Assembly: GCA_016873655.1 (NCBI GenBank)
Contig: VGWI01000019.1
Location: forward strand, 1 to 32,498
Length of the DNA: 32,498 nt
Origin: Lentisphaerota bacterium
GTDB lineage: Bacteria; Verrucomicrobiota; Kiritimatiellia; UBA8416; VGWI01
Direction: 5' to 3'
Of this stretch, positions 1 to 9,360 are shown in pieces (position 1 is the stretch's first letter; each line of letters begins with the position of its first letter). The notes under the pieces are model-generated. The model was not told the DNA's origin. It did no database searches and saw only the letters and a program-made list of their open reading frames with translations. A program made the translations under genes and the position numbers.

Positions 1-458
1 GGCCCGGCCATCCAGCAGGATGGGAGCGATGTGCCCGACGCCCAGTGGTCTGCAAAGATGTGGGCCGGTTGAACGGCGACACCATGTCTGATTGCGAGAG
101 ACTGGCAGAAAGAGACCTGGTTCTCGATCGATGGAAGCGCCGGTGACTTTTCTTCCCTGCAACTCCGGGCGTATATGGATGCCTTGATCATTCGTGCCGT
201 TCCGTGAGCGCATGTTGCCATGCGGCGAGCGGGCGGGCAATGTCCGCCTTCAGGATGGCAACTGATTGCCCGTGAACTCGAAGGCCGCGCCGCTGTTTCC
301 ATCCCATTGACATCCCACAGGAATCCTGATCGTAATCATAATCATCTGCTACAGAGAGGATTACGATGAGGATTACGAAGGGAAGTTCAAGAATCACAAT
401 ATCGCAGACTATTTCAAAACATCAGCAAATACGGGGTTTTGTGATCGTGAAACGTTCC

Positions 459-1319
459 CTATGGGATGCTAGTGTTTCCATCCTTGCCTGTCAGCGTTGT
501 TCCCGCGGGCGAAGAGTCGTCCATCCTTGGAAACACGGTGACTGTGCCGGTCAGTTCAGACCGCTCGGCCGACACGTGGCAGCCGTAGGCCGACTGGAGA
601 ATGTGCTCGGTCAGAACGCTTTCGGGCGCTCCGTCCGCGACGATGCGGCCATCGAGCATCAGTAGAAGCCTGTCGCAGAACCGCGCGGCCAGATTCAGGT
701 CGTGGGATATCATGACGACCGTCATTCCTGCGTCCCTGTTAAGCCGGCGGACTATCCGCATCACGTCGAAGCAGTGGATCATGTCGAGGTGCGAGGTAGC
801 CTCATCCAGCAGGATAACGCGCGGCGACTGGGCCAGTGCCATTGCGCAAACAGCCCGCTGTTTCTCGCCGGCGCTCAACTCTGTGAGCAGGCGCGAGCGC
901 ATTCTGAGCATATCGGTCTGGCGGAGAGCGGTTTCGACCGCGAGCGAATCCGAACCGGACGGCCCGTGCCAGCGGGGCATCGAGGCGGTTCGCCCGATCT
1001 GAGCAAGTTCCTCCACGGTGAAAGCCATCGGCGTCTCCAGTTCGGACGGAACGACGGCGGCGAGCCTTGCCCGCTCCGAAGACTGCATTCGCGACACGTC
1101 ATGGCCGAAGAGAGAAACACAACCCTGCGAAGGCCGGCACAGGCCCGTGATGCAGCGGAGCATCGTTGTCTTGCCGGCTCCGTTTGGGCCGATGAGGCCG
1201 ACCATCTCGCCCTCCGCGATCGAGAGAGTCACGTCCCTCAGAACCGGTTGCGAGCGGTAGCCGGCGGTGACCGATCCGAAAGTGATTGCCTCGCGTGAGT
1301 TGTCCGTCAGTCCACCCAT
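459..1319 (-). CDS. btuD: ABC transporter ATP-binding protein, iron/cobalamin family (BtuD/FecE-like)
   Basis: Walker A GPNGAGKTT, signature LSAGEKQR, Walker B VILLDEATSHLD. ORF is called to 2318 but the protein most likely starts at MGGLTDNSREAITFG (1319); the longer N-terminus is an antisense-of-permease read-through. Confidence 0.88.
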   Translation of the reverse strand: MGGLTDNSREAITFGSVTAGYRSQPVLRDVTLSIAEGEMVGLIGPNGAGKTTMLRCITGLCRPSQGCVSLFGHDVSRMQSSERARLAAVVPSELETPMAFTVEELAQIGRTASMPRWHGPSGSDSLAVETALRQTDMLRMRSRLLTELSAGEKQRAVCAMALAQSPRVILLDEATSHLDMIHCFDVMRIVRRLNRDAGMTVVMISHDLNLAARFCDRLLLMLDGRIVADGAPESVLTEHILQSAYGCHVSAERSELTGTVTVFPRMDDSSPAGTTLTGKDGNTSIP

Positions 1320-2287
1320 CCGCGTCTCCTGCGGTTCTGAAGAAGTGCAAGGAAGAAAGGCCCTCCAATGAGTGACGTAATTACGCCGACCGGGAGCTCG
1401 CGCGGCGCGAGTACAGTCCTTGCCACAGCGTCGGACAGAGCCAGGAACACGCCGCCGGCGAGCATCGACGCCGGGATCAGACGGCGGTGATCCGGGCCGG
1501 TGAGCGTGCGGGTGACATGCGGGACCACCAGCCCCACGAAGCCTATCATTCCGGAAAGTCCGACGGCCGCCCCGGTTATCAGCGTGGCAAGCCCGAGTCC
1601 AAGCGGCACAACAACGGCGCAGCGAACGCCGAGGTGGTGCGCGGCCTCGTGTCCCAGGGTCATGGCGTTCAATTCGCGCGACATCAGCCACAGGATTCCC
1701 GAGGCCGGAAAAATCGCCAGCGCGCACGCCTCGAGGAGTGCCGGGTCGGATACCTGGAGGTTGCCGAGCATCCACCACAGGACCGAGTGGAGGCCTCTCG
1801 CCGGCGTCACGGTCACCATGAACATCAGCAGGCTGGAGGCGACGGAGCTGACTATGACGCCGCTCAGTATGAGTCCGTATACCGATATGCGTCCTCCCCA
1901 TGCCGCAAGAAGGTAGACGGCGAAGAGGGCGAGTGCGGAGGCCACGAAGGCCGACAGCGGCACCATGAACACGTTCCATGCCGCCAGGCCGGTGAGAATG
2001 GCGCCTGCGGCGCCGAGTCCGGCCCCGCCGCTTATTCCCAGCACGTATGGCTCGGCGAGCGGGTTGCGGAGAATTGCCTGCAGAACAGTGCCGGCGCAGG
2101 CGAGCCCGGCGCCGACGACAAAACCGGCGGCAACTCGCTGGAGGCGCAGGATCAATATGGATCTGCCGAGTTCCGTGCCGCCGTCGGGCAGTATGAGTCC
2201 GGCCGGGCCGAAGAGAACGCAGGTTGCCAGCACCAGCGGGGTTGCGACAATGAAGGGCCACAGCGGGATTCTGCGGGCGTGCATCAT
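1307..2287 (-). CDS. btuC: FecCD/BtuC-type ABC transporter permease
   Basis: Hydrophobic multi-TM protein with GLILPDGGTELGRSILILRLQRVAAGFVVGAGLACAGTVLQAILRNPLAEPYVLGISGGAGLGA, typical of FecCD permeases; overlaps the ATPase start. Confidence 0.92.
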   Translation of the reverse strand: MMHARRIPLWPFIVATPLVLATCVLFGPAGLILPDGGTELGRSILILRLQRVAAGFVVGAGLACAGTVLQAILRNPLAEPYVLGISGGAGLGAAGAILTGLAAWNVFMVPLSAFVASALALFAVYLLAAWGGRISVYGLILSGVIVSSVASSLLMFMVTVTPARGLHSVLWWMLGNLQVSDPALLEACALAIFPASGILWLMSRELNAMTLGHEAAHHLGVRCAVVVPLGLGLATLITGAAVGLSGMIGFVGLVVPHVTRTLTGPDHRRLIPASMLAGGVFLALSDAVARTVLAPRELPVGVITSLIGGPFFLALLQNRRRRGWVD

Positions 2288-3159
2288 CGGTTTCTGGCCT
2301 CCGAAACCACTTCATCAAGCAGCCGCAGCCCCTCGATTATCCTCGGGCCGGGCCTGAGTAGGACGTCGGGATTGAGGTCGTCGCGGACCATTCGTGTCTT
2401 CACTGCCGCAACGCCGCGCCATCCGGGCCTCTTCCTTACAGAGTCAGCCGCAGCCCCGGAAGAATGGAAGCAAAGGATGATCTCAGGGTTCTTCATGATG
2501 ACCCACTCAGGCGAGACCTGGTAGTAAGCCGCCGCCGACTCGTCGCCGATATTGACGCCGCCGGCGAGGCGTATTGCTTCAGACAGAAAGGACGCCTTTC
2601 CGGCCGTAGTCAGAGGGTCGTCCCAGATTTCGACAAATACCCTTGGGCCGGGAGGGGGAGTGACGGAGCGTCTGCGTTCAAGTTCCGCCTTCAGCGACGA
2701 TGCCAGCACGGAGGCCTGTTCGGAGCATCCGACTATGGCGCCGATCTTCTCCACGGCGGCGGGTATATCGTCGAGTCTGCCGCACTCAACGTGCTCGATC
2801 CGGATGCCGGCGTCCGCGAGCCGTCTCGCGTCGGCCTTGTCCTGCAGATCGCTTTCCAGCACAACGTCAGGCCTGGCGGCAATGAGGGATTCGATTGAAG
2901 GAACGCCGAAATCGGCGAGAACGGGCACGCGACCGACGATCTCCGGCGGATAGTTGCAGGCGCTGGACCTGCCCGTCAGCCGGTCTCCGGCGCCGACGGC
3001 GCATACTATCTCGGTCAGGTTGGGCGCGAGCGAAACCACGCGGGGTCCGGAGCCTGCCTGTCCGGGCTCCTGCTGGCGCGCGCAGCTGAACAAGACGGCC
3101 GCAACCGCCGGCGCGGCGGCCTGGATGACTCGTGAGTATGGGGCTGAGAGAGTTTTCAT
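2284..3159 (-). CDS. btuF: Periplasmic cobalamin/iron-chelate-binding lipoprotein (BtuF-like)
   Basis: Lipobox-like VLFSCARQ after MKTLSAPYSR; RVVSLAPNLTEIVCAVGAGDRLTGRSSACNYPPEI, typical of the BtuF family; immediately upstream of permease and ATPase. Confidence 0.85.
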   Translation of the reverse strand: MKTLSAPYSRVIQAAAPAVAAVLFSCARQQEPGQAGSGPRVVSLAPNLTEIVCAVGAGDRLTGRSSACNYPPEIVGRVPVLADFGVPSIESLIAARPDVVLESDLQDKADARRLADAGIRIEHVECGRLDDIPAAVEKIGAIVGCSEQASVLASSLKAELERRRSVTPPPGPRVFVEIWDDPLTTAGKASFLSEAIRLAGGVNIGDESAAAYYQVSPEWVIMKNPEIILCFHSSGAAADSVRKRPGWRGVAAVKTRMVRDDLNPDVLLRPGPRIIEGLRLLDEVVSEARNR

Positions 3160-3281
3160 TCGTCTGTCCAACTGACTCCGGGACGATAGATTGCCAGGGA
3201 CCCGTGAACAAGAAACTTGTGCGGCTGTTCCGGCGGGCAGTGTGAATGCCGGCGGGAAGCGCCGGGCAGTGCCCCGGCCGA

Positions 3282-4760
3282 TCACTTGCGGAAGATGGCA
3301 CTGAAGAACGAGGCGGCATCCTCCCTTCGCAGTTCACCGAGCGCCACAAGCAGGAAAAGATAGATCGCCGACATGACGGCCAGTTCGACAACGGCGGCAA
3401 ACCCGGTGGCGGAGATAGCGAAGCCCGGCGCGGCAGCACACGATGCCGCGGCGGCGGCGCGCAGGAATGATAAGACCGGAACCCGGAAAGGCAGTTCGCG
3501 TCTCACCGCAAGGATGCCCGCAACCGCGCCGACGGATTGTGATGCCAAGGCTGCGAAGGCCGCGCCGGTGAGCCCGAAACTCCGGGTGGCGAAGAAGGTG
3601 ACAGGCGTTGCGGCGGCGAGGGTGGAGACAGCCAGAACCAGCGCTCTGCCCGGCCGGTTCGTGGCGCCAAGCAGCGAAACCGCAAGGGCAAGCGTCGATG
3701 TGGCCGCCGCCGCTGCCATAAGGATGACGAGATACGGCGCGGCCGCGGAGTAGGGTGGAGAGAACACCAGGGCGCAGATGCCGGGAGCGGCGGCCGCGGT
3801 AAGCAGAACGGCAGGCAGGAACATCAGCGCCAGCAACCGGAGCGACTCGGCTGCCACCGACCTGGCTCTCGCCGCGTCGTCCTGCGCCAGTGCCGAGGAG
3901 ACACGCGGGAAGACGCTGGCGCTCAGGCCGCCCGCGGAGACTATCGATATGCGTGAGAGAGCGAACGCCGCGCCGTACAGCGCAAGACCCGTCGGGTCAG
4001 ACGTAAGACACTTGGCAAACCACAGGTCCAGGCCTGCTATCGTGGCGATGGCCATGGAAGTGGGTAACGCCAGCGCGCTCCACGCGGCTGACCGGCGCAT
4101 CAACTCGGGGTACTCGTCAGTGGCCTCCGTCCCTGCGCGGGCGGCAAGCACAAGGAATGTGCCGAGAATTGCGGCCGCGGCGGCGCCGGCCGCCTGGCCT
4201 GTCATGGCGCCCAACGTGCCGAATCCGGCGACGATGAGCAGGACCGCCGCCGTCGTGCGCACGAGTGCATACGTGAAGAGTATCGCCGAGGCGGACGCAT
4301 AGCGCCTGATCGCGGTCAGGACATTGCGAGAGAACGACAGTCCGCCTGCAAACGGGACCTCGCACGCCGCGACCAGGAGAACGGGCAGAAGCGCGCGGTC
4401 GCCGAAAATCCCCGAGATCGCGGGTGAAGAGGCGAGGAAGACCGCGAAGATGGCCGCGACCGCGAGGGCGTACGCGCGGCCGCCGCGCCGAAGCACGTCG
4501 CCAAGCCGTGAATGGTCTTCGGAAAGTATCTTCGGGAAGCTGGACACGATCGCGTTGGCGACAGGGATCTTAAACCAGGCTGCAATCGAAATTGCGAGAA
4601 CAAGCCTTGCGTAGGAGCCTGCATCCAGCATTCGGGCTCCGACCATGTGAATAGCCGACCCCAGCGCAAGGGCCGTGAGTTCGGCCGAAGAAAGGAATAT
4701 CACCCCCCTGGCTGCAGGGGCGTGGCGCGGCGCGGCGTTTGTTTTGGCGTCCTGCGGCAT
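3282..4760 (-). CDS. Polysaccharide/lipid-linked oligosaccharide flippase-like membrane protein (MATE/MOP superfamily)
   Basis: About 490 aa, many TM segments, MOP-like arrangement (ARMLDAGSYARLVLAISIAAWFKIPVANAIVSSFPKI). Start MPQDAKTNAAPRHAP at 4760. Confidence 0.75.
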   Translation of the reverse strand: MPQDAKTNAAPRHAPAARGVIFLSSAELTALALGSAIHMVGARMLDAGSYARLVLAISIAAWFKIPVANAIVSSFPKILSEDHSRLGDVLRRGGRAYALAVAAIFAVFLASSPAISGIFGDRALLPVLLVAACEVPFAGGLSFSRNVLTAIRRYASASAILFTYALVRTTAAVLLIVAGFGTLGAMTGQAAGAAAAAILGTFLVLAARAGTEATDEYPELMRRSAAWSALALPTSMAIATIAGLDLWFAKCLTSDPTGLALYGAAFALSRISIVSAGGLSASVFPRVSSALAQDDAARARSVAAESLRLLALMFLPAVLLTAAAAPGICALVFSPPYSAAAPYLVILMAAAAATSTLALAVSLLGATNRPGRALVLAVSTLAAATPVTFFATRSFGLTGAAFAALASQSVGAVAGILAVRRELPFRVPVLSFLRAAAAASCAAAPGFAISATGFAAVVELAVMSAIYLFLLVALGELRREDAASFFSAIFRK

Positions 4761-4765
4761 GGTAG

Positions 4766-5311
4766 TCAGAACTCTATCCCGCGGATTGATGCGGCGCCGG
4801 AATCGAACTGGTGACGCAGTTGCTTCATCTCCGTAGCGATGTCGGCAGCCTCGATAAGGGCTGAGGACGCGTCGCGGCCTGTGACTACCACATGCATTCC
4901 CGCGGGGCGCCCCCTGATGGCGTTGAGGACTTCGGAGTCGGAGAGGATGCCGTGCTTCACCAGGTATGTCAGTTCGTCGAGAACAAGCACGTCGAAGCCC
5001 GGCGCTGAGAGGAGCCTCTCCGCGAACGCCCATGCCCCTTTCGCAGCGGCAACATGTTCATCGCGGCGGGCGGGTGAGTCCCACGTGAACCCCAGGCCCA
5101 TGGCATGGACTTCGGCGCGGTCGCCGAAAGACCGCAGCGCATCCAGTTCTCCGGACCGCCAGGGGCCCTTGAGGAACTGGATCATGCATACGCGCATGCC
5201 CTGTCCGAGCGCGCGCAGCATGCAGCCGACTGCCGAGGTGGTCTTGCCTTTGCCGTCGCCCGTAAGAACGATCAGAGTTCCGCGCTTTTCAGAGTCCATC
5301 GTTTCCGCCAT
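4766..5311 (-). CDS. cobO: Cob(I)yrinic acid a,c-diamide adenosyltransferase
   Basis: GTLIVLTGDGKGKTTSAVGCMLRALGQGMRVCMIQFLKG and VLVLDELTYLVKHGIL, the CobO/BtuR P-loop signature. Start chosen at MAETMDSEKRG; ORF opens at 5350. Confidence 0.92.
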   Translation of the reverse strand: MAETMDSEKRGTLIVLTGDGKGKTTSAVGCMLRALGQGMRVCMIQFLKGPWRSGELDALRSFGDRAEVHAMGLGFTWDSPARRDEHVAAAKGAWAFAERLLSAPGFDVLVLDELTYLVKHGILSDSEVLNAIRGRPAGMHVVVTGRDASSALIEAADIATEMKQLRHQFDSGAASIRGIEF

Positions 5312-5462
5312 TCCGGCAATGCCGGACACAAGGGCTTTACTCCCCGCCAAGCACCAGCGGGGCGACAGCCTCTATCGCGTCCGCGATCGGAGGAAGAGAC
5401 AGTACGACATTTGCCGCATAGGGAACCATCGGTCTCAAACGCCATGGCGGATGAGAACCGGT

Positions 5463-6704
5463 TCAAGCCTGCCAGGGCTTGAAGACGGCCACACAGTTGT
5501 TGCCGCCGAACCCGAACGTGTTCTTCACGACGGACGGACGGTCCGGCACGACCATACCTTCCCGCGGAAGGACGATCTGACATTCGGGGTCCGGCGTGTC
5601 CAGGTTGATGTTGGCCGGAATGCCGCCGCGGTTCATGCCCAGGATGCAGACTATCGTTTCCACGACGCCGCAGGCGCCGAGGAGGTGGCCGAAGTAGGAC
5701 TTGTGCGAGACCACCGGTATGCGATCCGCCTCGGCACCCATGGCGATGCGGATTGCGGCGGCCTCGCTGGTGTCGTTCGAGCGCGTCGCCGTGCCGTGCG
5801 CGCTGATGAATCCCACTTCGGACGCGGATATCCCGGCCGAGTTCATCGCGGCGGTGATTGCGCGCGCCTGGCCTTCCTTCTCCGGACGTGTGATGTGCGA
5901 GGCGTCGGAGCTGTCGCCGTAGCCGGTCATCTCCGCCGCCGGGGTCACTCCGCGCGCGCGGGCATGCTCCTCGGATTCGAGAAGTATCGCGCCGGCCCCT
6001 TCGCCGAGGACGCAGCCGTCGCGTGCGGCGTCGAACGGCCGGCATGCCTTCTGCGGGTCCGGGTTGGACGACATGACGCCGAGCTTGCTCCAGCCATTGA
6101 AGACGAGCGGGTCGAACAGGCAGTCTGTTCCGGCGCAGATCACCGCGTCTGCGTAGCCGTGCAGGATCGTGCGGTAGCCCGCCCCGAGCGCCGCGGTGCC
6201 GGATGAGCAGGCGGACATTACCACGTAGTTGGCGCCGGACAGCTTGTAGCGCATGGATACCTGGGCTGACGCCGCGTTGGGTATGAATCGGGGCAGCGAC
6301 GACGGCCGCACGGCAGCCGGTCCTTCGCGGAAGAAGAGTTCCGCGATCTCGTACATGCTGCGCCACGAACCGTGGCAGGCCACGATGCTGGTGATGTCCG
6401 TGGCGGTATCCGGCTGGAGCGATGGGATCGCCCCGGCCGCTTCGAGCGCCTGGCCGGCGGCGAGGACGCCCATGTCAACCGCGCGGTCCATCGGGCGGAT
6501 CTTCGCCGCCTTGAACGCCGGCAGCAATTCGCCGTCGTCTATCTCCGCGCCGGCCGATTCCTTCAGGCCCGAGACATCGAACGCCTGTATGCGGCGGATG
6601 CCGCACTTCCGGGCGACCATGTTTTTCCAGAACGTTTCGATATCGAGGCCGACGCTGGTGACGACGCCCATGCCCGTCACAACAACCCTGCGCTTGTCAG
6701 TCAT
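5463..6704 (-). CDS. fabF: Beta-ketoacyl-ACP synthase II
   Basis: RRVVVTGMGVVTSVG, active-site SACSSGTAALGAG, SAHGTATRSNDTSEAAAI, NTFGFGGNNCVAVF. Start MTDKRRVVVTG at 6704. Confidence 0.92.
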   Translation of the reverse strand: MTDKRRVVVTGMGVVTSVGLDIETFWKNMVARKCGIRRIQAFDVSGLKESAGAEIDDGELLPAFKAAKIRPMDRAVDMGVLAAGQALEAAGAIPSLQPDTATDITSIVACHGSWRSMYEIAELFFREGPAAVRPSSLPRFIPNAASAQVSMRYKLSGANYVVMSACSSGTAALGAGYRTILHGYADAVICAGTDCLFDPLVFNGWSKLGVMSSNPDPQKACRPFDAARDGCVLGEGAGAILLESEEHARARGVTPAAEMTGYGDSSDASHITRPEKEGQARAITAAMNSAGISASEVGFISAHGTATRSNDTSEAAAIRIAMGAEADRIPVVSHKSYFGHLLGACGVVETIVCILGMNRGGIPANINLDTPDPECQIVLPREGMVVPDRPSVVKNTFGFGGNNCVAVFKPWQA

Positions 6705-6724
6705 CGCTTTTCTCCGTGCGTTTG

Positions 6725-7468
6725 TTACCACATCTGCAGGCCGCCGTTGACGTGCAGCACCTGTCCGGTGACGTAAGACGAGTCGTCCGACAGAAGATAC
6801 AGGACGGGGCCCGCCACGTCTCCCGGCGTGCCGAGCCTGCCGAGCGGGATTCCAAGTCCGGCGCGCATTTCCTCCGTCAGCATGGCGGTCATATCCGTCT
6901 CGATCACGCTTGGGGACACGGCATTCACCCGTATGCCGAAGCGCGCAGCCTCGAACGCGAGGCTGCGGGTGATGCTGACGAGCCCGGCCTTGCTCGCCGC
7001 GTAATCGGCGCCCATCCACTTGCCCGGCCCGTGCGCGGAGATCGAGGCGATGTTCACGATTGTTCCCGTCTTCCGGCGGCGCATCAGGTTGTACGCCTCG
7101 CGGCTGGCCTCCATCGCAGACTCGAGGTTCGTGGCGAAAGTGGCGCGCCAGTCGTCAAGGTTCATTCCGCGGAAGGATCCCGCCCGGCCGCCGCCGGCGT
7201 TGTTCACAAGGCCGTCAATCCCGCCGGCTGCGTCGGCGAAACGGGTCACGGCCTCCGCGGCGGCCGCGGGGTTGGCGAAATCGGCCGCGAGGGGGACGGT
7301 GCGCGAGGCGTCGGGGCAGAGCGCGGCGCAGCATTCGGCAACGCGGGCGGAGTTGCGGCCGTGGATGCCGACTGTCGCCCCTTCGCGCAGGAGCGACCCG
7401 GCTATGGCAAGGCCGATGCCGCGCGTGGACCCGGTAACGAGGATGCGTCTATTTTCAAATCGGTTCAT
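6725..7468 (-). CDS. fabG: 3-oxoacyl-ACP reductase / SDR family oxidoreductase
   Basis: RRILVTGSTRGIGLAIA, VNNAGGG, YAASKAGLVSITRSLA, VNAVSPSVIETDM, SSYVTGQVLHVNGGL. Confidence 0.93.
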   Translation of the reverse strand: MNRFENRRILVTGSTRGIGLAIAGSLLREGATVGIHGRNSARVAECCAALCPDASRTVPLAADFANPAAAAEAVTRFADAAGGIDGLVNNAGGGRAGSFRGMNLDDWRATFATNLESAMEASREAYNLMRRRKTGTIVNIASISAHGPGKWMGADYAASKAGLVSITRSLAFEAARFGIRVNAVSPSVIETDMTAMLTEEMRAGLGIPLGRLGTPGDVAGPVLYLLSDDSSYVTGQVLHVNGGLQMW

Positions 7469-7490
7469 TGTACGGTTGCGGGGCGGTTGC

Positions 7491-8582
7491 TCACGTGGCC
7501 AGGATGCGGCGACCCTCGTCGAGGAATATGCCCTGCAGGTTCATGCGCAGCGATTCGGGGCTTGTCGCAAACCGCATGCCTTCCTCTTCGGTGATCTCGC
7601 CTTCGCGGATAAGTGTGTAGATCGAGTGGTTGAACGACTGCATTCCGTCGTCTCTGCCGGTTTCCACCGCCGCCGCGAGGGTCGGAAGCTGGTTCTTCTC
7701 GATGAGTTTGCGCACGGTCGGGGTGTTGATCATGATTTCGACAGCCGGCACGACGCCGCCGGAGATCCCCGGGATCAGGCGCTGACATATCACAGCGCGC
7801 ATGTTTGCCGCGAGCGCCATGCGGACCTGGTCCTGCTCCTCGGACGGGAAGACGTCGAGCATGCGGGTGATTGAAAGATCGGCGGTTGACGAGTGGAGCG
7901 TGGAGAACACGAGGTGGCCCGTTTCCGCCGCCAGCAGGGCGGTGCGTATGCTAACCGCGTCGCGCATCTCACCGATCAGTATGACGTCCGGGTCCTGGCG
8001 CATGAGGTGTTTCAGGGCCGACTCGAAGCTCTGGGTATCCAAGCCCACCTCGCGCTGGCTGATTACCGACTGGTCATCAGCGAACAGGTACTCGATCGGG
8101 TCCTCGACAGTGATGATCCTGCACCGTTCCGCGTGGTTGATTTCGCCGATCATTGCCGCGAGCGTGGTTGATTTGCCCGACCCGGTTGTGCCGGAAAGCA
8201 GCACGATGCCCCGTTCGGAATGCGCGATATCCTTCAGTTGATCCGGGAGATGGAGCGACTCGACCGTCGGGATCTCAGTCTTCACATGCCGCATGGAGAT
8301 GCATGGGATCCCCTGTGTCATGAACGCATTCACACGGAAGCGCCCGACGCCCGCCTCCTGGTGCGAGAAATCCGCCTCGTGCTCTCTCTCGAAGACGGGG
8401 ACGATGTGTTTCGGGAGGATATCCTGCAGAACGGCGAACATGTCATCCTTCGACAGCGAAGGCAGATCGGTGCGGGACAATTCCCCGTGCACGCGGAAGA
8501 GCGGGGGAGAATCCGGCTTCAGGTGCAGATCCGAAGCATCGTGATTGACCACTTCGGCCAGGAGGTCGTGAATCATGGACAT
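7491..8582 (-). CDS. pilT: Type IV pilus twitching motility ATPase PilT
   Basis: DASDLHLKPDSPPLFRVHGEL, SGTTGSGKSTTLAAMI, ITVEDPIEYLFADDQSVISQREVG, LIGEMRDAVSIRTALLAAETGHLVFSTLHS. Start MSMIHDLLAE at 8582. Confidence 0.95.
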   Translation of the reverse strand: MSMIHDLLAEVVNHDASDLHLKPDSPPLFRVHGELSRTDLPSLSKDDMFAVLQDILPKHIVPVFEREHEADFSHQEAGVGRFRVNAFMTQGIPCISMRHVKTEIPTVESLHLPDQLKDIAHSERGIVLLSGTTGSGKSTTLAAMIGEINHAERCRIITVEDPIEYLFADDQSVISQREVGLDTQSFESALKHLMRQDPDVILIGEMRDAVSIRTALLAAETGHLVFSTLHSSTADLSITRMLDVFPSEEQDQVRMALAANMRAVICQRLIPGISGGVVPAVEIMINTPTVRKLIEKNQLPTLAAAVETGRDDGMQSFNHSIYTLIREGEITEEEGMRFATSPESLRMNLQGIFLDEGRRILAT

Positions 8583-8837
8583 GGCGGCGGGCCCCTTCTG
8601 TTTGGCGGGAGGATAGCCGAGAACACCGTTGCCGGGCAAGGGTTGTGTCCGGCCACCGCCCAGCCGACTGGCCCGGCAAGGCCAGGCCCCTGTGACAACG
8701 CCGCCGTTCGGTCCCGGGCGGCCATCCTGCCGGAGCCGTGTAAGCCCCTGTGAACCCACCTGCCGTTGCAGCCGCGGGTCTGTAAAGCTCCTGGCCGAAC
8801 GCCAGCATGGTGCTGGGGTATGCAGGGGAGGGGCAGG

Positions 8838-8926
8838 ATGAAGAAGGATGCGAGCAAGGAGCAGTTCTGGCGGGAGGCGATAGCGGGGGCGGGGAGCAGC
8901 GGACAGAGTGCGCTGGCGTACTGTCC
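8838..8926 (+). mobile_element. IS66-type orfA (TnpA accessory protein) 5' fragment
   Basis: MKKDASKEQFWREAIAGAGSSGQSALAYC resembles the N-terminus of IS66 accessory proteins (xFWRxAxxxxxxSGQSxxAFCRE); similarity ends there and the rest of the frame is low-complexity. Confidence 0.55.
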
Positions 8927-9102
8927 CAGAAGTATGTTTGCACGCTATCCGTTCCCTGCCGGCTGGTCCGGCAGGAACGGCAGGTTGTGTAGGCATATGC
9001 AAACTGCTGGTCCCCGCAGTCCCGCACCTGCGCCGCGGCACCTGTGCTTCAGCAGCCAGCCGGCCGTATTAAGACAGCGGGTTTGTTAACAGAATCTAGG
9101 TT

Positions 9103-9309
9103 CTAGGTCTGACTCTGGGAGGCTCTCGTTGAATCGATCCTCTTAGGGCCTTTCCAGATGATCAGGAGCTTGAAGGCGACCGGAATCACAGGAATCAGTA
9201 GCGCCGACTTGAGCCTGTCATGGGAGGTGGCCGCAAGGAACACGCAGATGAAGACAAGCATGGCCATTTCCCATCGGACCCATTCCCATGACAGGGGGTG
9301 TGGTTTCAT
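9103..9309 (-). CDS. Small hypothetical membrane protein
   Basis: MKPHPLSWEWVRWEMAMLVFICVFLAATSHDRLKSALLIPVIPVAFKLLIIWKGPKRID: two TM-like stretches; AAGAAAG-rich stretch before ATG. The called ORF start (9354) lies inside the direct repeat and is probably not the real start. Confidence 0.4.
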   Translation of the reverse strand: MKPHPLSWEWVRWEMAMLVFICVFLAATSHDRLKSALLIPVIPVAFKLLIIWKGPKRIDSTRASQSQT

Positions 9310-9325
9310 TATCTTCTTTCTTATC

Positions 9326-9357
9326 CTGATGCCCCAACGTACCACATCAACCACGGC
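9326..9357. repeat. Direct repeat copy A (CTGATGCCCCAACGtaCCACATCAACCACGGC)
   Basis: Matches 9976-10006 except for TA versus C at the centre; three bases beyond the mazF stop codon. Confidence 0.85.
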
Positions 9358-9360
9358 TGG

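Noticed and set aside
300-380. CGTAATCATAATCAT / GATTACGATGAGGATTACG repeat in the left intergenic gap
   Set aside because: Short imperfect simple repeat; no further structure to support a functional call.
1487-2524. 345-aa + strand ORF opposite btuC
   Set aside because: Antisense of a clear FecCD permease; low-complexity GC-rich composition, no domain-like sequence.
3160-3281. Cobalamin riboswitch upstream of btuF
   Set aside because: No recognisable B12-box sequence by eye in the short gap.
4839-6206. 455-aa + strand ORF
   Set aside because: Antisense of cobO and fabF; composition typical of shadow ORFs in high-GC DNA.
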